DNA of 64,000 bases, from NCBI GenBank assembly GCA_963781345.1, contig CAWAFQ010000001.1, positions 124,001 through 188,000 of the forward strand, read 5' to 3'. The translations under genes and the position numbers were made by a program. Below the pieces are notes generated by a model that searched no databases, was not told the DNA's origin, and was given only the letters and a program-made list of their open reading frames with translations. Of the stretch, positions 25,646 to 34,521 are shown one piece after another. Position 1 is the first letter of the stretch, and each line of letters begins with the position of its first letter. The stretch is from JBBRHQ01 sp963781345 (GTDB lineage Bacteria; Actinomycetota; Thermoleophilia; Solirubrobacterales; 70-9).

Positions 25646-25731
25646 ACCGCGAAGGGGAGGCGAGATCCCTTCCCGCTTTGCGCCGGTGACGTACGGCGGT
25701 AAGGTCAGTGCAACCCACCGAGGAGGAATCG

Positions 25732-26007
25732 ATGAGCGTCCTGATCCGCTTTGCCCCCGCGTCGCTGACGGCTGCACAGTACGACGAGAGCATCCGCAAG
25801 CTCAATGAGGCTGGCGACTTCCCGCCCGACGGCCTTGACTACCACATCTGCTTTGGCTCAGAGGGCAGTCTCCGCGTCAGCGAGGTATGGGATTCAAGGG
25901 AGCAGCTGGAGGCATTCGGCGAGCGTTTGATGCCGATACTCGCCGAGGTTGGGATCGAGACCGGGGAGCCGGAGCTGATCGAGGTGCACAGTGTGATCAG
26001 GCGCTAG
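25732..26007 (+). CDS. Small dimeric alpha/beta-barrel-like protein
   Basis: 91-aa protein from ATG 25732 with a good ribosome site (GAGGAGGAATCG). Strand-helix pattern SVLIRFAPASLTAAQYDESI, then LDYHICFGSEGSLRVSEVWD and a helix EQLEAFGERLMPILAEVGIE is typical of ABM-type dimeric ferredoxin-fold proteins. No catalytic residues can be named. Monocistronic by spacing. Confidence 0.6.
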   Translation: MSVLIRFAPASLTAAQYDESIRKLNEAGDFPPDGLDYHICFGSEGSLRVSEVWDSREQLEAFGERLMPILAEVGIETGEPELIEVHSVIRR

Positions 26008-26115
26008 TTCGAGGGCAGGGTCCGGACGCAATCATCGGGCAAGGCCCAATCGAATGAGACTCGCGGCGTGCGGCGCTCTGACCTGTGAGCCGAAGGCGAG
26101 CAAGGGAGAACAAGG

Positions 26116-26679
26116 GTGAGCAAGCTGATCGTGTCCGAGTTCATAACGCTCGACGGCGTCATCGAGGCGCCCGGCGGCGAGCCGACCCACCCCCATGCCG
26201 GCTGGGTGATGGACTTCATGAGCCCCGAGCAGGAGCGCTACAAGCTTGATGAAGCGCTCGAGGCGGAGTCGCATCTGCTCGGGCGGGTCACGTATGAGTC
26301 CTTCGCCGCCGCCTGGCCGGAGCGAAGCGGCGAGTTCGCCGACAAGATCAACGCGATGCCGAAGTTCGTCGTCTCCTCGACCCTCGAGGAACCGCTCGAG
26401 TGGAACAACTCGACCCTGATCCGGGGCGAGGTCGCCGAGGAGGTCGGAAAGCTCAAGGAACAGGGCGGTGGTCCGATCCTGGTTGCCGGCAGCGCCACCC
26501 TCGTGCACTCGCTGATCGAGGCCGACCTCGTCGACGAGCTGCGCCTGATGGTGTTCCCGGTGATGATCGGCGGCGGCAAGCGGCCGTTCCCAGACTTGCG
26601 CCAGAAGGTGGAGTTCAGGCCAACCGGCAGCCGGGAGTTTGACTCGGGTGTCGCCGTGCACACCTACGAGCGGGCCTGA
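26116..26679 (+). CDS. RibD C-terminal / dihydrofolate-reductase-like protein
   Basis: 187-aa cytoplasmic protein of the YyaP/YwjB group. The DHFR-like fold shows KLIVSEFITLDGVIEAPGGE at the N-terminus, LLGRVTYESFAAAWP (NADPH-binding loop), KFVVSSTLEEPLEWNNSTLI, and VAGSATLVHSLIEADLVDEL near the end. GTG start at 26116 after GGAGAACAAGG. Members are often annotated as dihydrofolate reductases; the actual substrate is seldom known. Confidence 0.8.
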   Translation: MSKLIVSEFITLDGVIEAPGGEPTHPHAGWVMDFMSPEQERYKLDEALEAESHLLGRVTYESFAAAWPERSGEFADKINAMPKFVVSSTLEEPLEWNNSTLIRGEVAEEVGKLKEQGGGPILVAGSATLVHSLIEADLVDELRLMVFPVMIGGGKRPFPDLRQKVEFRPTGSREFDSGVAVHTYERA

Positions 26680-27456
26680 TCAGCCGTCGAACCGGTTCAC
26701 GTCCGTCACCGTCGCGACGGTGACCAGCGACGGATAGCCGCGTCCGAGGTGACGCGATCTCGCCACGGTGAAACCGGCCTCCTCCAGGTCCAGGCGCGGA
26801 TCGAGCGCTCGCAATCCCGCCAGCATCCCGATGCTTCTTCGCGCCGCGGCCTGTATCGGGTCGAGCGCCCTCCCAAGCACCCCTCCCCGCGACGCGTCGA
26901 CCGTGACGATCACGACGCGGCCGCGGGGATCGAGCACCCGCCGGACCTCCGCGAGAGCAGCGTGCCGATCCTCCCTATCGAGGAAGTGGAGTAGGTACGC
27001 AGCCGTGATGACATCGAACTCGGAGTCCGAAAACGGAAGCCTGGCGGCATCTGCGCGCATCAGGCGCCATCCGAGCGGCAGGTCGGGGGCCCGGGCCAGC
27101 ATCGCCGCCGACCGGTCGACTCCGATCACGTTTGCGGGGGCGGAAGGCCGCCGGGCGAGGCGGCGGAGCAGCGCTCCCGTGCCGGTGGCGAGGTCGAGCA
27201 GGCGCTCCCCGGCGCCGATCTCCGCCAAATCGATGGCGGCATCGAGTGCCGCTCGTTCGAGCCACGCCTGGCGGTTGTAGTGGCGAGCTGCCCGATCCCA
27301 GTCGATCGACGCCGGCTCGGTGGCGATGCGATCGTTCAATGCAGCTCCCGGGTCCGGGTTCGCGTTCTCATCCGCCGCCGAATTCTTGTCGATCGGCAGC
27401 CCTCGGGGTATCGTCTCAACAGGCCGCAGCGATGCGCGGACGTCAAGCACCATCAC
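26680..27456 (-). CDS. Class I SAM-dependent methyltransferase
   Basis: 258-aa Methyltransf_11-type enzyme. SAM motif I is LLDLATGTGALLRRLA; the acidic end of strand 2 is VIGVDRSAAMLARA; motif II/III region is LPFSDSEFDVITAAYLLHF; and VLDPRGRVVIVTVDA follows. The N-terminal ~45 residues are polar and variable, so the true start may be later. Resembles UbiE/quinone- or lipid-type methyltransferases; substrate unknown. It converges tail to tail with the DHFR-like gene, with adjoining stops. Confidence 0.75.
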   Translation of the reverse strand: MMVLDVRASLRPVETIPRGLPIDKNSAADENANPDPGAALNDRIATEPASIDWDRAARHYNRQAWLERAALDAAIDLAEIGAGERLLDLATGTGALLRRLARRPSAPANVIGVDRSAAMLARAPDLPLGWRLMRADAARLPFSDSEFDVITAAYLLHFLDREDRHAALAEVRRVLDPRGRVVIVTVDASRGGVLGRALDPIQAAARRSIGMLAGLRALDPRLDLEEAGFTVARSRHLGRGYPSLVTVATVTDVNRFDG

Positions 27457-27479
27457 GCGAGCACCATCCGAGGAGGATC

Positions 27480-27905
27480 ATGGACGAATCGAGACGCCGG
27501 CACCTTCGAGCGCGGTCGGGGGCGGCGATCACCGCCCTGGCCCTGATCGGGGCGCTGGTCGGGGTCGCCGAGGCGCAGAAGCCGCGGGTCGGCTCGACCG
27601 TCACCGCCAAAGAACGATTCGACAGCGGCACTTTCGAGCTCGTCTTCTACGGCCGTGTGCATTCCTCGAAGCCCGGCTGCGCACGCAACCGAACGGTCGA
27701 GCTTCGGGTGGTCAACCTCTTCGGAGGGGGACCGCCGATCAGCCTCGGAACCGACCTCACCGACGAGAACGGCCGCTGGGAGATCCGGATGCTCAGCGAT
27801 GGCGTCGGGGGCGACTACATCGCCAGGGCAAAGGGCAAGGCGCTTCCGAAATCGTTCTGCAGGTCGGCCCGATCAGGGCCCGTCGACTTCGGCCCGCCGA
27901 CCTAG
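27480..27905 (+). CDS. Secreted beta-sandwich protein, unknown
   Basis: 141-aa exported protein. ATG 27480 after CCGAGGAGGATC, basic head then TM-like signal (ITALALIGALVGVAEA). The mature part reads like a transthyretin/carboxypeptidase-regulatory beta sandwich: FELVFYGRVHSSKPGCARNR, ISLGTDLTDENGRWEIRM, DYIARAKGKALPKSFCRSAR. Two Cys probably form a disulfide. Related in style to other secreted proteins in this window. Confidence 0.65.
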   Translation: MDESRRRHLRARSGAAITALALIGALVGVAEAQKPRVGSTVTAKERFDSGTFELVFYGRVHSSKPGCARNRTVELRVVNLFGGGPPISLGTDLTDENGRWEIRMLSDGVGGDYIARAKGKALPKSFCRSARSGPVDFGPPT

Positions 27906-28108
27906 CCGCTCGAATCCACCAGGCCCGCGGACCGGGCCCGCACGGGTGGGCTTCTCGGTGAGACGACTTCGGCTCGGAATGAGAAGTCGACTCGGGATGA
28001 GAAGTGGAGAGTATGGTGGCTGATCCCGGCGTTCGGCCCCACTGCTCGACCGAGCCGAGGGGACCGGATCGAGATCGGGAGCCCCTTCAACCAGGGAGGA
28101 AGAGCGAG

Positions 28109-28492
28109 ATGAAGATCAAGCGGTTGATTGTCCTCACGGTGGTGTTCGCAGCGGCCAGCCTCGGATCCGCCGACGCCGCCCCGGCAAAGCGCTTTGCCGG
28201 CTACATCACCTGCGGTCCTCCTCGCCACCACGACCGCGTCTGCGTCGATGGGGATGCCCCCTCCGCCGTGTTTCGTGCCTTCAGGCACGCGAATGTCCGC
28301 TACCGGCTCTGCGTCCGCAACCCGGACGGTCGCCACCGCTGCCGCGGCGAGCGCACCGGTTCGCGCGGCGAGCGCGACCTCGTCCACGTCCCCTTCACCG
28401 CCGGAGGCCTTGGCCGCTACGTGGTCACCTGGAAGATCCAAGGGAAGGTCGTCGATCGCGACTCTTTCCGCTTGGTGCCCGAGCCTGCATAG
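28109..28492 (+). CDS. Small secreted Cys-containing protein
   Basis: 127-aa exported protein, ATG 28109 behind GGGAGGAAGAGCGAG, signal peptide MKIKRLIVLTVVFAAASLGS with cleavage near ADA. The mature chain has four Cys (YITCGPPRHH, DRVCVDGD, YRLCVRNPDG, RHRCRGERTG) that could form two disulfides, and a beta-rich C-terminus (YVVTWKIQGKVVDRDSFRLV). No family recognised. Confidence 0.65.
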   Translation: MKIKRLIVLTVVFAAASLGSADAAPAKRFAGYITCGPPRHHDRVCVDGDAPSAVFRAFRHANVRYRLCVRNPDGRHRCRGERTGSRGERDLVHVPFTAGGLGRYVVTWKIQGKVVDRDSFRLVPEPA

Positions 28493-28519
28493 TCCGCCCG
28501 CGCCCGCCTGCGCAGCGGA

Positions 28520-29600
28520 TCACCCGCGGAAGGCGTCGAGCGCTTCGCTTGCCGCGTCGTAGCCCTGGCGCATCAGTCGCGGCCAGTGGCCCCGGTCGAG
28601 GAACAGGTCATAGAAGGAGGTCCCATGCAGCTCTGAGTCCTCGACCGGGTCGATCACGGTCAGCTTCTCCCCCAGCTGCTCCCTCGCCCGGCGGGCGAGC
28701 TCGAGGTGATAGCCCTGCTGCATCTGGCGGCTGGCTTCGAACAGGCCCCCGAGCCGGTCGGGCCAGCCGCTGATGTCCCTGGGGCGAAAGCCCTTGGGCA
28801 GCATGAAGTTGACGCCGAACACGTGGTCGAAGTCACCCTCTTCGATCACCGGCTGTGCCGGCCAGACCTCGATGATCCCCCCGTCGACGTAGAGGTGGCC
28901 TCCGACATCGACGGACTCGATGAAGAGCGGCAGCGCGATCGCGACGCGGACCAGGTGGCCGATCGTCACCTCGGGCGTTCGGGTGCTGCCGAAGTACTCG
29001 ACCGTGCCGAGATCGATGTTGTAGACGATCGTCGTGATCGGGATCGCCGTTTCGCCGCAGGCGCATGTGCCGGAAACGCCCGTCAAAGAGCTGCTCGATC
29101 GCCTCCCCTTTTGCGATCCCGGTGAATCCACGCAGCGCCGAGAGCGCGAAACGGGGAAGCCCCAGCCACTGGACGTCGAGGTAGTCCTCGGGCCGCCAGG
29201 AGAGAGAGAATTCGGCCATCTCCTGGGCGCTCATCCCGGCAGCCCACATCGAGCCCCAGATCGCCCCGCCCGAGCAGCTGACGATCTCAGCCGGCTCAAG
29301 GCCGGCCTCCTCGAAGGCGCGGGCAACCCCGACCAGCGCCACCGCGGCCCCCCCGCCCCCGGAGGCGACCAGTGCCACGCGCTTGCCCAGCTCAGGGACG
29401 GGGCGCGACTCGAAGGGCGGAAAGACCCGGGAGGCATCGATCTCCTCGGGGCGGTCGACCAGGGGCAGTGGAAGCAGGGCCCTCCGGGCCCGCCGCAGGA
29501 ACGCCAGATCTCCGACCAGGGCGCCGAGCTCGAGCGATTCGGAGATCCGTTCGATCTGGGTCTTGATCGCGAACAGGTCTATGCGCTCGTCCAGGGACAT
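28520..29600 (-). CDS. Patatin-like phospholipase (frameshifted)
   Basis: Ser-Asp lipid hydrolase. From ATG 29600 (MSLDERIDLF), the first frame has the Gly-rich oxyanion loop VALVASGGGGAAVALVGVA and nucleophile Ser110 in VSCSGGAIWGS, where the usual first Gly of GxSxG is Ser. The rest lies in a shifted frame from ~29,055: ETAIPITTIVYNIDLGTVEY, the DGG Asp in HLYVDGGIIEVWP, ending at 28520. One surplus base in GCGGCGAAAC accounts for the break. Both catalytic residues are kept, so the gene is probably functional. Divergent from the cyclase gene at 29734. Confidence 0.85.
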
Positions 29601-29733
29601 GGTTTCGGCCGACACGGTAGCCCCATTGATCCATCGCCACCAACCAGGCATGTGCGCGGGGCGCGGGCGAGAGTCTCTTCGCATCCCTGGGTCGGCCCGC
29701 CCGATCAGCCCGAAGCGCAAGAATGGGCCGGCG

Positions 29734-30477
29734 ATGGAGACCGAGAAGCGCGAGAGCAACCGGCTGCTGATACTCGCCGCGCTCAAGGGACTGCGGGAGA
29801 TGCTCCCCGGCGACAGCCGATTCGGCGACCCGCTCTCGACCTCGGGGGATGAGCAGTCGCACCTGATCGCGCGCCAGGTCGCCGAGGCCTCTGAGAAGCG
29901 ACCCGGCCTCCTGCGTGAGGCGGGACTGGGCGCGCTTCAGGTCTGGGACGCCCTCACCGATGGATCAGCCCGCCGCGGCGAGCGGGAGCTGGTGATCGCC
30001 TTCACCGATCTGGTCAAGTTCTCCGGCTGGGCGATGGAGGCGGGGGACGCCGCCGCGCTCGAGCTGCTGCGCGACGTCGGCGACGCGATCGAGCCGCCGA
30101 TCAACTCAGCGGGCGGAGAGGTGGTGAAGCGACTCGGCGACGGGATGATGGCGGCCTTCGACGAGCCGCAGCAGGCCCTTGACGCGATCCTCGAGGCGCA
30201 GGCGCGCCTCTCCGGCGTCGAGGCCCCCGGATACCGCCCCCGGATGAGGGTCGGGATGCACCTCGGGCACCCGCAACGAATCGGGGGCGATTACCTCGGC
30301 GTCGACGTCAACATCGCGGCACGCATCGCCGAGAGCGCCAGCGCCAACGAGCTCCTGGTCTCAGAGAGCACCCTCTCCCAACTGGACACCACCGGCCTGC
30401 GGGTCCGGAAGAAGCGCTTCTTCCGTGGCAAGGGGGTTCCCCCAGACGTGGCGGTCTACTCGGTGAGGCCGAACTGA
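29734..30477 (+). CDS. Class III adenylate/guanylate cyclase
   Basis: 247-aa cytoplasmic protein. The first ~80 residues are a helical region of unknown role; the cyclase homology domain covers ~85-247. Metal-binding Asp92 (VIAFTDLVKFSGW) and Asp136 (GGEVVKRLGDGMMAAF) are present, Lys132 fits the substrate-specificity position, and GDYLGVDVNIAARIAESA supplies the Asn/Arg transition-state residues. It should therefore be catalytically competent. ATG 29734 starts 134 bases from the divergent patatin. The next gene downstream is a second cyclase on the opposite strand. Confidence 0.85.
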   Translation: METEKRESNRLLILAALKGLREMLPGDSRFGDPLSTSGDEQSHLIARQVAEASEKRPGLLREAGLGALQVWDALTDGSARRGERELVIAFTDLVKFSGWAMEAGDAAALELLRDVGDAIEPPINSAGGEVVKRLGDGMMAAFDEPQQALDAILEAQARLSGVEAPGYRPRMRVGMHLGHPQRIGGDYLGVDVNIAARIAESASANELLVSESTLSQLDTTGLRVRKKRFFRGKGVPPDVAVYSVRPN

Positions 30478-30503
30478 GCGGCGTCCGGCGCGCGGGGCCT
30501 GAG

Positions 30504-31642
30504 TCAGGGCACCGAGGGAACGTCGTCGAAGCGGTAGATCTCGACCTCTGCTCGTAGCCCCCGAAGCCTGCGGCTGCCGAGCGGCGTCCAGTTGTCCCTG
30601 CTGCCCGCGCGCTCGACGGCGGCGCGGGTCGCGAGCAGCTCGCCACTTCCGGCGAGCACGAGCAGCCGCGCGGCGAGGTTGACGGCCCCGCCGAAGTAGT
30701 CCCCCTCGCGCCGGACCACCACCCCCTGGTGGATGCTGCCGTGAAGCGCCGGGGCGCCGGGGTCGGCCATCGCGGCGCGGAATCGGCGCCAGGCCGCGAC
30801 GGCCTCGGCCGCATCCGGGTAGACGAGCATCGCGCCGTCGCCGAGACCCTTGACGACGCGTCCGCGCTCGCCGCGCTCGTCGCTCGTGACGCGCGCAAAG
30901 CGGCTCGCCGCCGCGGTCGCCGCGGCGTCCCCGTGCAGCTCTGCGAACGCTGTGAAGTCCTTGAGGTCGCAGAACAGCAGGCAGACTTCGATCGCTCCCG
31001 GGAATCGCCCCGGGCGCGTACTGCTCGGCCTCGCGGACGGCGTACTGGGTCAGCTCGTAGTCCACCCAGCGCCGGTGGATCCCGAGCAGCAGCGGATCGG
31101 CCAGCGGCAGCAGCTCGGCGAGCGCGCGCTGGATCGTCGCCAGCGCCTCGGCCGGAGTTACCTCGCCGCCGCGCACGCGCGGCTCGGTCTCGAAGCGGAA
31201 GTTGTAGACCTCGGCCGCCGCGATCCGCGCAAGCGCCTGCCCCCAGACGCGCGAGACCTCCATCTGCACCTCCATCGGCCACCACTCCTGCCGGGCCGCC
31301 GCCCCGATCAGCGCCTCGGCCTCGGCCGCGCTGAAGAACGGCTCGTCGGGCGCGGGGCTCGGGAAGCCGAACGCCGAGATCATCGCCAGCGTCGCCTCGC
31401 ACCGGCCATCCTCCGCGGTCCTCGATCTCTCGTGCGGAGACCGTGCGCGACGCCCGCTCGGGGTCGAGGACCATGTCGAAGATCGCGTCCTGGAGGTGGC
31501 CGCGCGCCTGCGCGCGCTCCATCGCCTCGACCGAGACGCCGAGGTCGAGCAGCGCGGCCACCAGATCGCGGTGATCCGCCTCCAGCCCAAGCCGCCGGCA
31601 GACGTCCAGCGCCGGGTCGGCCGGTGTGCGCTCGTCGCCCAC
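30504..31642 (-). CDS. Class III adenylate/guanylate cyclase (two frameshifts)
   Basis: ~379-aa protein when corrected. GTG 31642 begins an N-terminal helical domain (LVAALLDLGVSVEAMERAQA). After a +1 break near 31,415 the middle frame continues ATLAMISAFGFPSPAPDEPF through RWVDYELTQYAVREAEQYAP. After a second break near 30,996 the cyclase domain follows: EVCLLFCDLKDFTAFAELHG (metal Asp), RVVKGLGDGAMLVYPDA (second Asp), EGDYFGGAVNLAARLLVLAG, ending RFDDVPSVP at 30504. Metal and Asn/Arg positions are kept. Both breaks need one base removed, as elsewhere in the window. It converges with the other cyclase, 26 bases apart. Confidence 0.8.
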
Positions 31643-31680
31643 GCGCCCCAGTCTGACGGTCTATCCGGCCCCTAAGGCAG

Positions 31681-31886
31681 ACCAACCCCAAGTTCCCCCG
31701 ACACTGTCGGACACCGATAGCAGCGCCCTCGAAGTCGCTCGCCCCGGCCAGCCGGCCGGGGCGAGCGCCCCTTCTCACGCTCCTTGATGCCAATCGAGTA
31801 AGCGGGCAAGGGCCTTCTCGCGCTCGCTGACTCGGGAAGTTTGCGTGGTTTCAGGGGCCATGGGCCCAGAAACCACGCAAGCGATG
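31681..31886. repeat. Dispersed palindromic repeat, copy A
   Basis: Homologous to 47148-47277. Begins ACCAACCCCAAGTTCCCCCG and ends in a 40-base near-perfect palindrome (31841-31880, arms TTGCGTGGTTTC and GAAACCACGCAA around a GGGGCCATGGGCCC-type centre), followed by GCGATG. Copy A has about 75 more bases in the middle, including a GC hairpin (GCCCCGGCC, loop AGCC, GGCCGGGGC at 31741-31762). It fills most of the 409-base gap 31643-32051, which holds no gene. Confidence 0.7.
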
Positions 31887-32051
31887 GCGATCACAGCCAG
31901 GAGCGCGCATCCCCGTGGCGGGGGGTGGTCAGGCCCCTCGACCGGGGGGCACCTGATCGGAGGGAGCCCGCTCCCCTGCCGAGGCCAGCTGCTCGGCGCG
32001 CTGCTTGATCCCGTGCAGCATCTTGCGCTCCATCACCAGCGAGGCGGGCTC

Positions 32052-32591
32052 CTACCTCCACTTCACACCACACCCGACCGGTTCCGTCTCGGCCGGGTCG
32101 GGCCGGCGCCCCTCGAGCACGGCTTCCAGCGCCGCCCGCAGCCAGGCCGCATGCTCACCGGGATCGTCGTGGTCGGCGTCGGGGGCGCCCCGGTAGCGCA
32201 GACGCAGATCGCTGTCGAAGACAAACACGTCCGGGGTCTTTCGCGCACCGAAAGCGCGGGCAGCGGCCTGGCTCTCGTCGTGGAGATAGGGATGCGGCCA
32301 TCCGCCTTCCCGCTCGACCCGCTCGACCATCGCATCGAAGGAGTCGGCGGGGTAGCGCTCGGCGTCGTTGGAGTTGATCGCGATCACCCGCACTCCGCGG
32401 CCGGAGTACTCACGGGCGACCTCATGGAGGCGGTCCTGCCATGCGAGCGCGTAGGGGCAGTGGTTGCAGGTCCAGTAGACGACCGTGGCCGCGCTCGCCT
32501 CATCGGCGCCAAGCTCGTGCTGTGCTCCGTCGGTCCCGGGCAACTTCAGGGTCGGAGCCCTGTCGCCGATCGCCAGCCCCCCCTCGCTCAT
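32052..32591 (-). CDS. Redoxin / thioredoxin-like peroxiredoxin family protein
   Basis: 179-aa cytoplasmic thioredoxin-fold protein. N-terminal IGDRAPTLKLPGTDG, then the active site VVYWTCNHCPYALAW with CxxC, then VRVIAINSNDAERYPADSFD and TPDVFVFDSDLRLRYRGAPD. This is the AhpC/TSA-like redoxin variety with CNHCPY instead of WCxxC. It overlaps the upstream thioredoxin-like gene by ATGA, so both are co-translated. Likely thiol-disulfide or peroxide reduction. Confidence 0.8.
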   Translation of the reverse strand: MSEGGLAIGDRAPTLKLPGTDGAQHELGADEASAATVVYWTCNHCPYALAWQDRLHEVAREYSGRGVRVIAINSNDAERYPADSFDAMVERVEREGGWPHPYLHDESQAAARAFGARKTPDVFVFDSDLRLRYRGAPDADHDDPGEHAAWLRAALEAVLEGRRPDPAETEPVGCGVKWR

Positions 32592-32920
32592 ACACCCACC
32601 TTCGCAAGCGAGTCACTGAGGTCGTCGGCGTCGGGAAGGGGCGAGACCCGGCCGTCGCGGCGCCGGTAGACCCGGCAGGTCAGGCCGATCGCCTGCTGGG
32701 GGTCCGGCGGCTGGATGTCTTCGCCGCCGACCAGGATCGTCGGCGACCCCGGGAACCCGCGGCGCTCGGCGTCCGCCTCGTCGGTGACCTCGATCACCTC
32801 GAGGCGCTCCTCACCGAGGCCCTGCGTGGCCATCTCCTCGCGAAGCATCGTCAGCGCCCGCTCCCACGAGGGGCACCCTCGCCACCAAAGCAGTTGGATC
32901 TCGGCCGCCACCGTTGGCAT
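32588..32920 (-). CDS. Thioredoxin-fold protein with single N-terminal Cys
   Basis: 110-aa protein from ATG 32920. IQLLWWRGCPSWERALTMLR has a single Cys where thioredoxins have CxxC; EVIEVTDEADAERRGFPGSPT supplies the cis-Pro loop, followed by ILVGGEDIQPPDP and GLTCRVYRRRDG with a second Cys. Such proteins are seen beside alkylmercury-lyase- and redoxin-like genes. It probably acts with the redoxin it overlaps. Confidence 0.7.
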   Translation of the reverse strand: MPTVAAEIQLLWWRGCPSWERALTMLREEMATQGLGEERLEVIEVTDEADAERRGFPGSPTILVGGEDIQPPDPQQAIGLTCRVYRRRDGRVSPLPDADDLSDSLAKVGV

Positions 32921-33021
32921 TCTCCCGCAACTCCCCTCGATCCTGGGGACAGAGGCCACCTCGACGGCGCGAATGGAGCGTACTATCAGCGTGCGCCCTC
33001 GAGAGGAAGGAAGAAGCGACC

Positions 33022-33513
33022 ATGGACGTCAATGAAGGAACAGACCGGCGGGGCATCGACGCCGTCGTTGCCTACCTTACCGAGGCCGGCGTCAGCCACG
33101 AGATCGTCGACCACGAGCAGACCTACACCGCGGGAGCGGAGGCGCGCGCCGCAGGTGTGAAGCCCGACCACGCCGCCAAGACCGTCGTCCTTCGAGAGGG
33201 CGAGGAGTACCGGCTGGCGGTCATCCCCGCCTCGGAGCGGCTCGACCTGCACAAGGTGCGCGACCTGCTCGGAGCAGGTGGGCTGCGGCTCGCAAGTGAG
33301 GATGAGATGGAGGCCGATCTGGCCGATTTCGAGGTCGGTGCAGTGCCGCCCCTGGGCCCGATGGTGCCGGCGCCGGAAGTCGTCGACCGCCGCCTGCTCG
33401 AACACGACCGAATCCTCTGCACCGGCGGCGACCACCGGCACTCGGTGCTGATGAACCCCCAGGACCTGGTGCGGCTAACCGAGGCGAAGGCGGCGGACGT
33501 GTGCGAGGACTAG
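33022..33513 (+). CDS. YbaK/ProX-type aminoacyl-tRNA deacylase domain protein
   Basis: 163-aa protein with the YbaK editing-domain pattern: VVAYLTEAGVSHEIVDHEQT, DHAAKTVVLREGEEYRLAVIP (with the conserved Lys of the KT motif), LRLASEDEMEADLADFEVGA and GPMVPAPEVVDRRLL. Family members hydrolyse mischarged Cys- or Ala-tRNA in trans. Start ATG 33022 behind GAGGAAGGAAGAAGCGACC. The substrate cannot be decided from sequence. Confidence 0.8.
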   Translation: MDVNEGTDRRGIDAVVAYLTEAGVSHEIVDHEQTYTAGAEARAAGVKPDHAAKTVVLREGEEYRLAVIPASERLDLHKVRDLLGAGGLRLASEDEMEADLADFEVGAVPPLGPMVPAPEVVDRRLLEHDRILCTGGDHRHSVLMNPQDLVRLTEAKAADVCED

Positions 33514-34148
33514 GACTCCGGCAGGCGAGGTGCCAAGCACCCGCCACGCCGCTCACACTGGTCAGAGTCGCGGGGCGGGCGGCCGAGAACATCGGCCTCG
33601 CGGCGATCATCGGCGGCAACCTCTTCGCCCGCGCCGGGATGCATCCGGCGCTGGCCGAGGTCAGCGACCCGACCGAGCGCGGCAAGGTCGTGAACACGGC
33701 CTGGCGCCGCTACGGCAAGATCGAGAGCCTCTCGCTGGCCGCGCTGATCACGGGCTGGGCCGTCTCGCGGCGCGCCGAGGCCGACCGCGCGAGCCGCTCA
33801 GAGCGTGAGCGCAATCTCGAAACAGCGAGGGACGCCGCGGTTGTCGCGGTTGCAGTGACCGGCGTTGCGGCGGCCATCCAGGGGATGCGCTTCTCGGTGA
33901 TGGAGCCCGGGGGCGCAATCCCCCTCGAGGACGGCAGCAAGGCCGCAGAGGGTGCCTCGCTCGAGGAGAGCCGTGCGAAGGGGCGCCTCAACCGGCTGGG
34001 CGCCGTCCACCTCGTCTCGGCGCTGACGCTGGCGGCTCTCAATGCCGCGCTCAGCCAGGCTGGGGCCACCCACACCCAGCACGGCCAGCCGTGCCGCCGC
34101 CGCTGTCGCTGTCGCCGTTGCCGTTGCCGTTGCCGCCGCCGCCGCTGA
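33501..34148 (+). CDS. Putative membrane protein, unknown
   Basis: GTG 33501 lies inside the end of the YbaK gene. About four hydrophobic segments are seen: NIGLAAIIGGNLFARAG, IESLSLAALITGWAVS, AAVVAVAVTGVAAAIQ and AVHLVSALTLAALNAALS. The printed frame ends in an Arg/Cys run read through a (GCCGTT)n-like tract (34090-34145). In another frame that tract encodes a Pro/Leu tail, so the true C-terminus may differ. No family recognised. Confidence 0.55.
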   Translation: MRGLGLRQARCQAPATPLTLVRVAGRAAENIGLAAIIGGNLFARAGMHPALAEVSDPTERGKVVNTAWRRYGKIESLSLAALITGWAVSRRAEADRASRSERERNLETARDAAVVAVAVTGVAAAIQGMRFSVMEPGGAIPLEDGSKAAEGASLEESRAKGRLNRLGAVHLVSALTLAALNAALSQAGATHTQHGQPCRRRCRCRRCRCRCRRRR

Positions 34149-34206
34149 GCAACGTCAACGGGATCGCGGGCGGTTTGGTCGGACGGAAGGGAACGCGGCC
34201 GATGGG

Positions 34207-34521
34207 TCAGTCGATCCGAAAGCCGTGCTCGCCCCGCGGTGGCTCATCGCTGACCTCGACTCGGTCGACACGCGCACCCCGGGGGCCGGTGCGGCAGAAG
34301 ACGATCAGATCCTCCACGGCTTTCGCCGGTCCCTCGAAGGCGGCCTCGACGGTGCCGTCCGGGCGGTTCCGCACCGAGCCGGCGATTCCGCGCGCTTGAG
34401 CGAGCCCCCTCGTCGTATCGCGGAAGAAGACGCCCTGGACGCGACCGTGGACAACGACGCGCCTGCGAACAGCCGTCCCATGCCCCTGCGCCATCGCGTC
34501 CTCGGGGCGAGAGCCGCTCAT
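34207..34521 (-). CDS. acyP: Acylphosphatase
   Basis: 104-aa enzyme hydrolysing acyl phosphates. The substrate-binding Arg is in RVQGVFFRDTTRGLAQ and the catalytic Asn in IAGSVRNRPDGTVEAAFEG, both in the canonical order. The family usually has ~90 residues; the extra N-terminal ~15 suggest a start at the internal Met (MAQGHG). The printed ATG overlaps the stop of the upstream WS/DGAT gene (ATGA), which supports it. Confidence 0.9.
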   Translation of the reverse strand: MSGSRPEDAMAQGHGTAVRRRVVVHGRVQGVFFRDTTRGLAQARGIAGSVRNRPDGTVEAAFEGPAKAVEDLIVFCRTGPRGARVDRVEVSDEPPRGEHGFRID

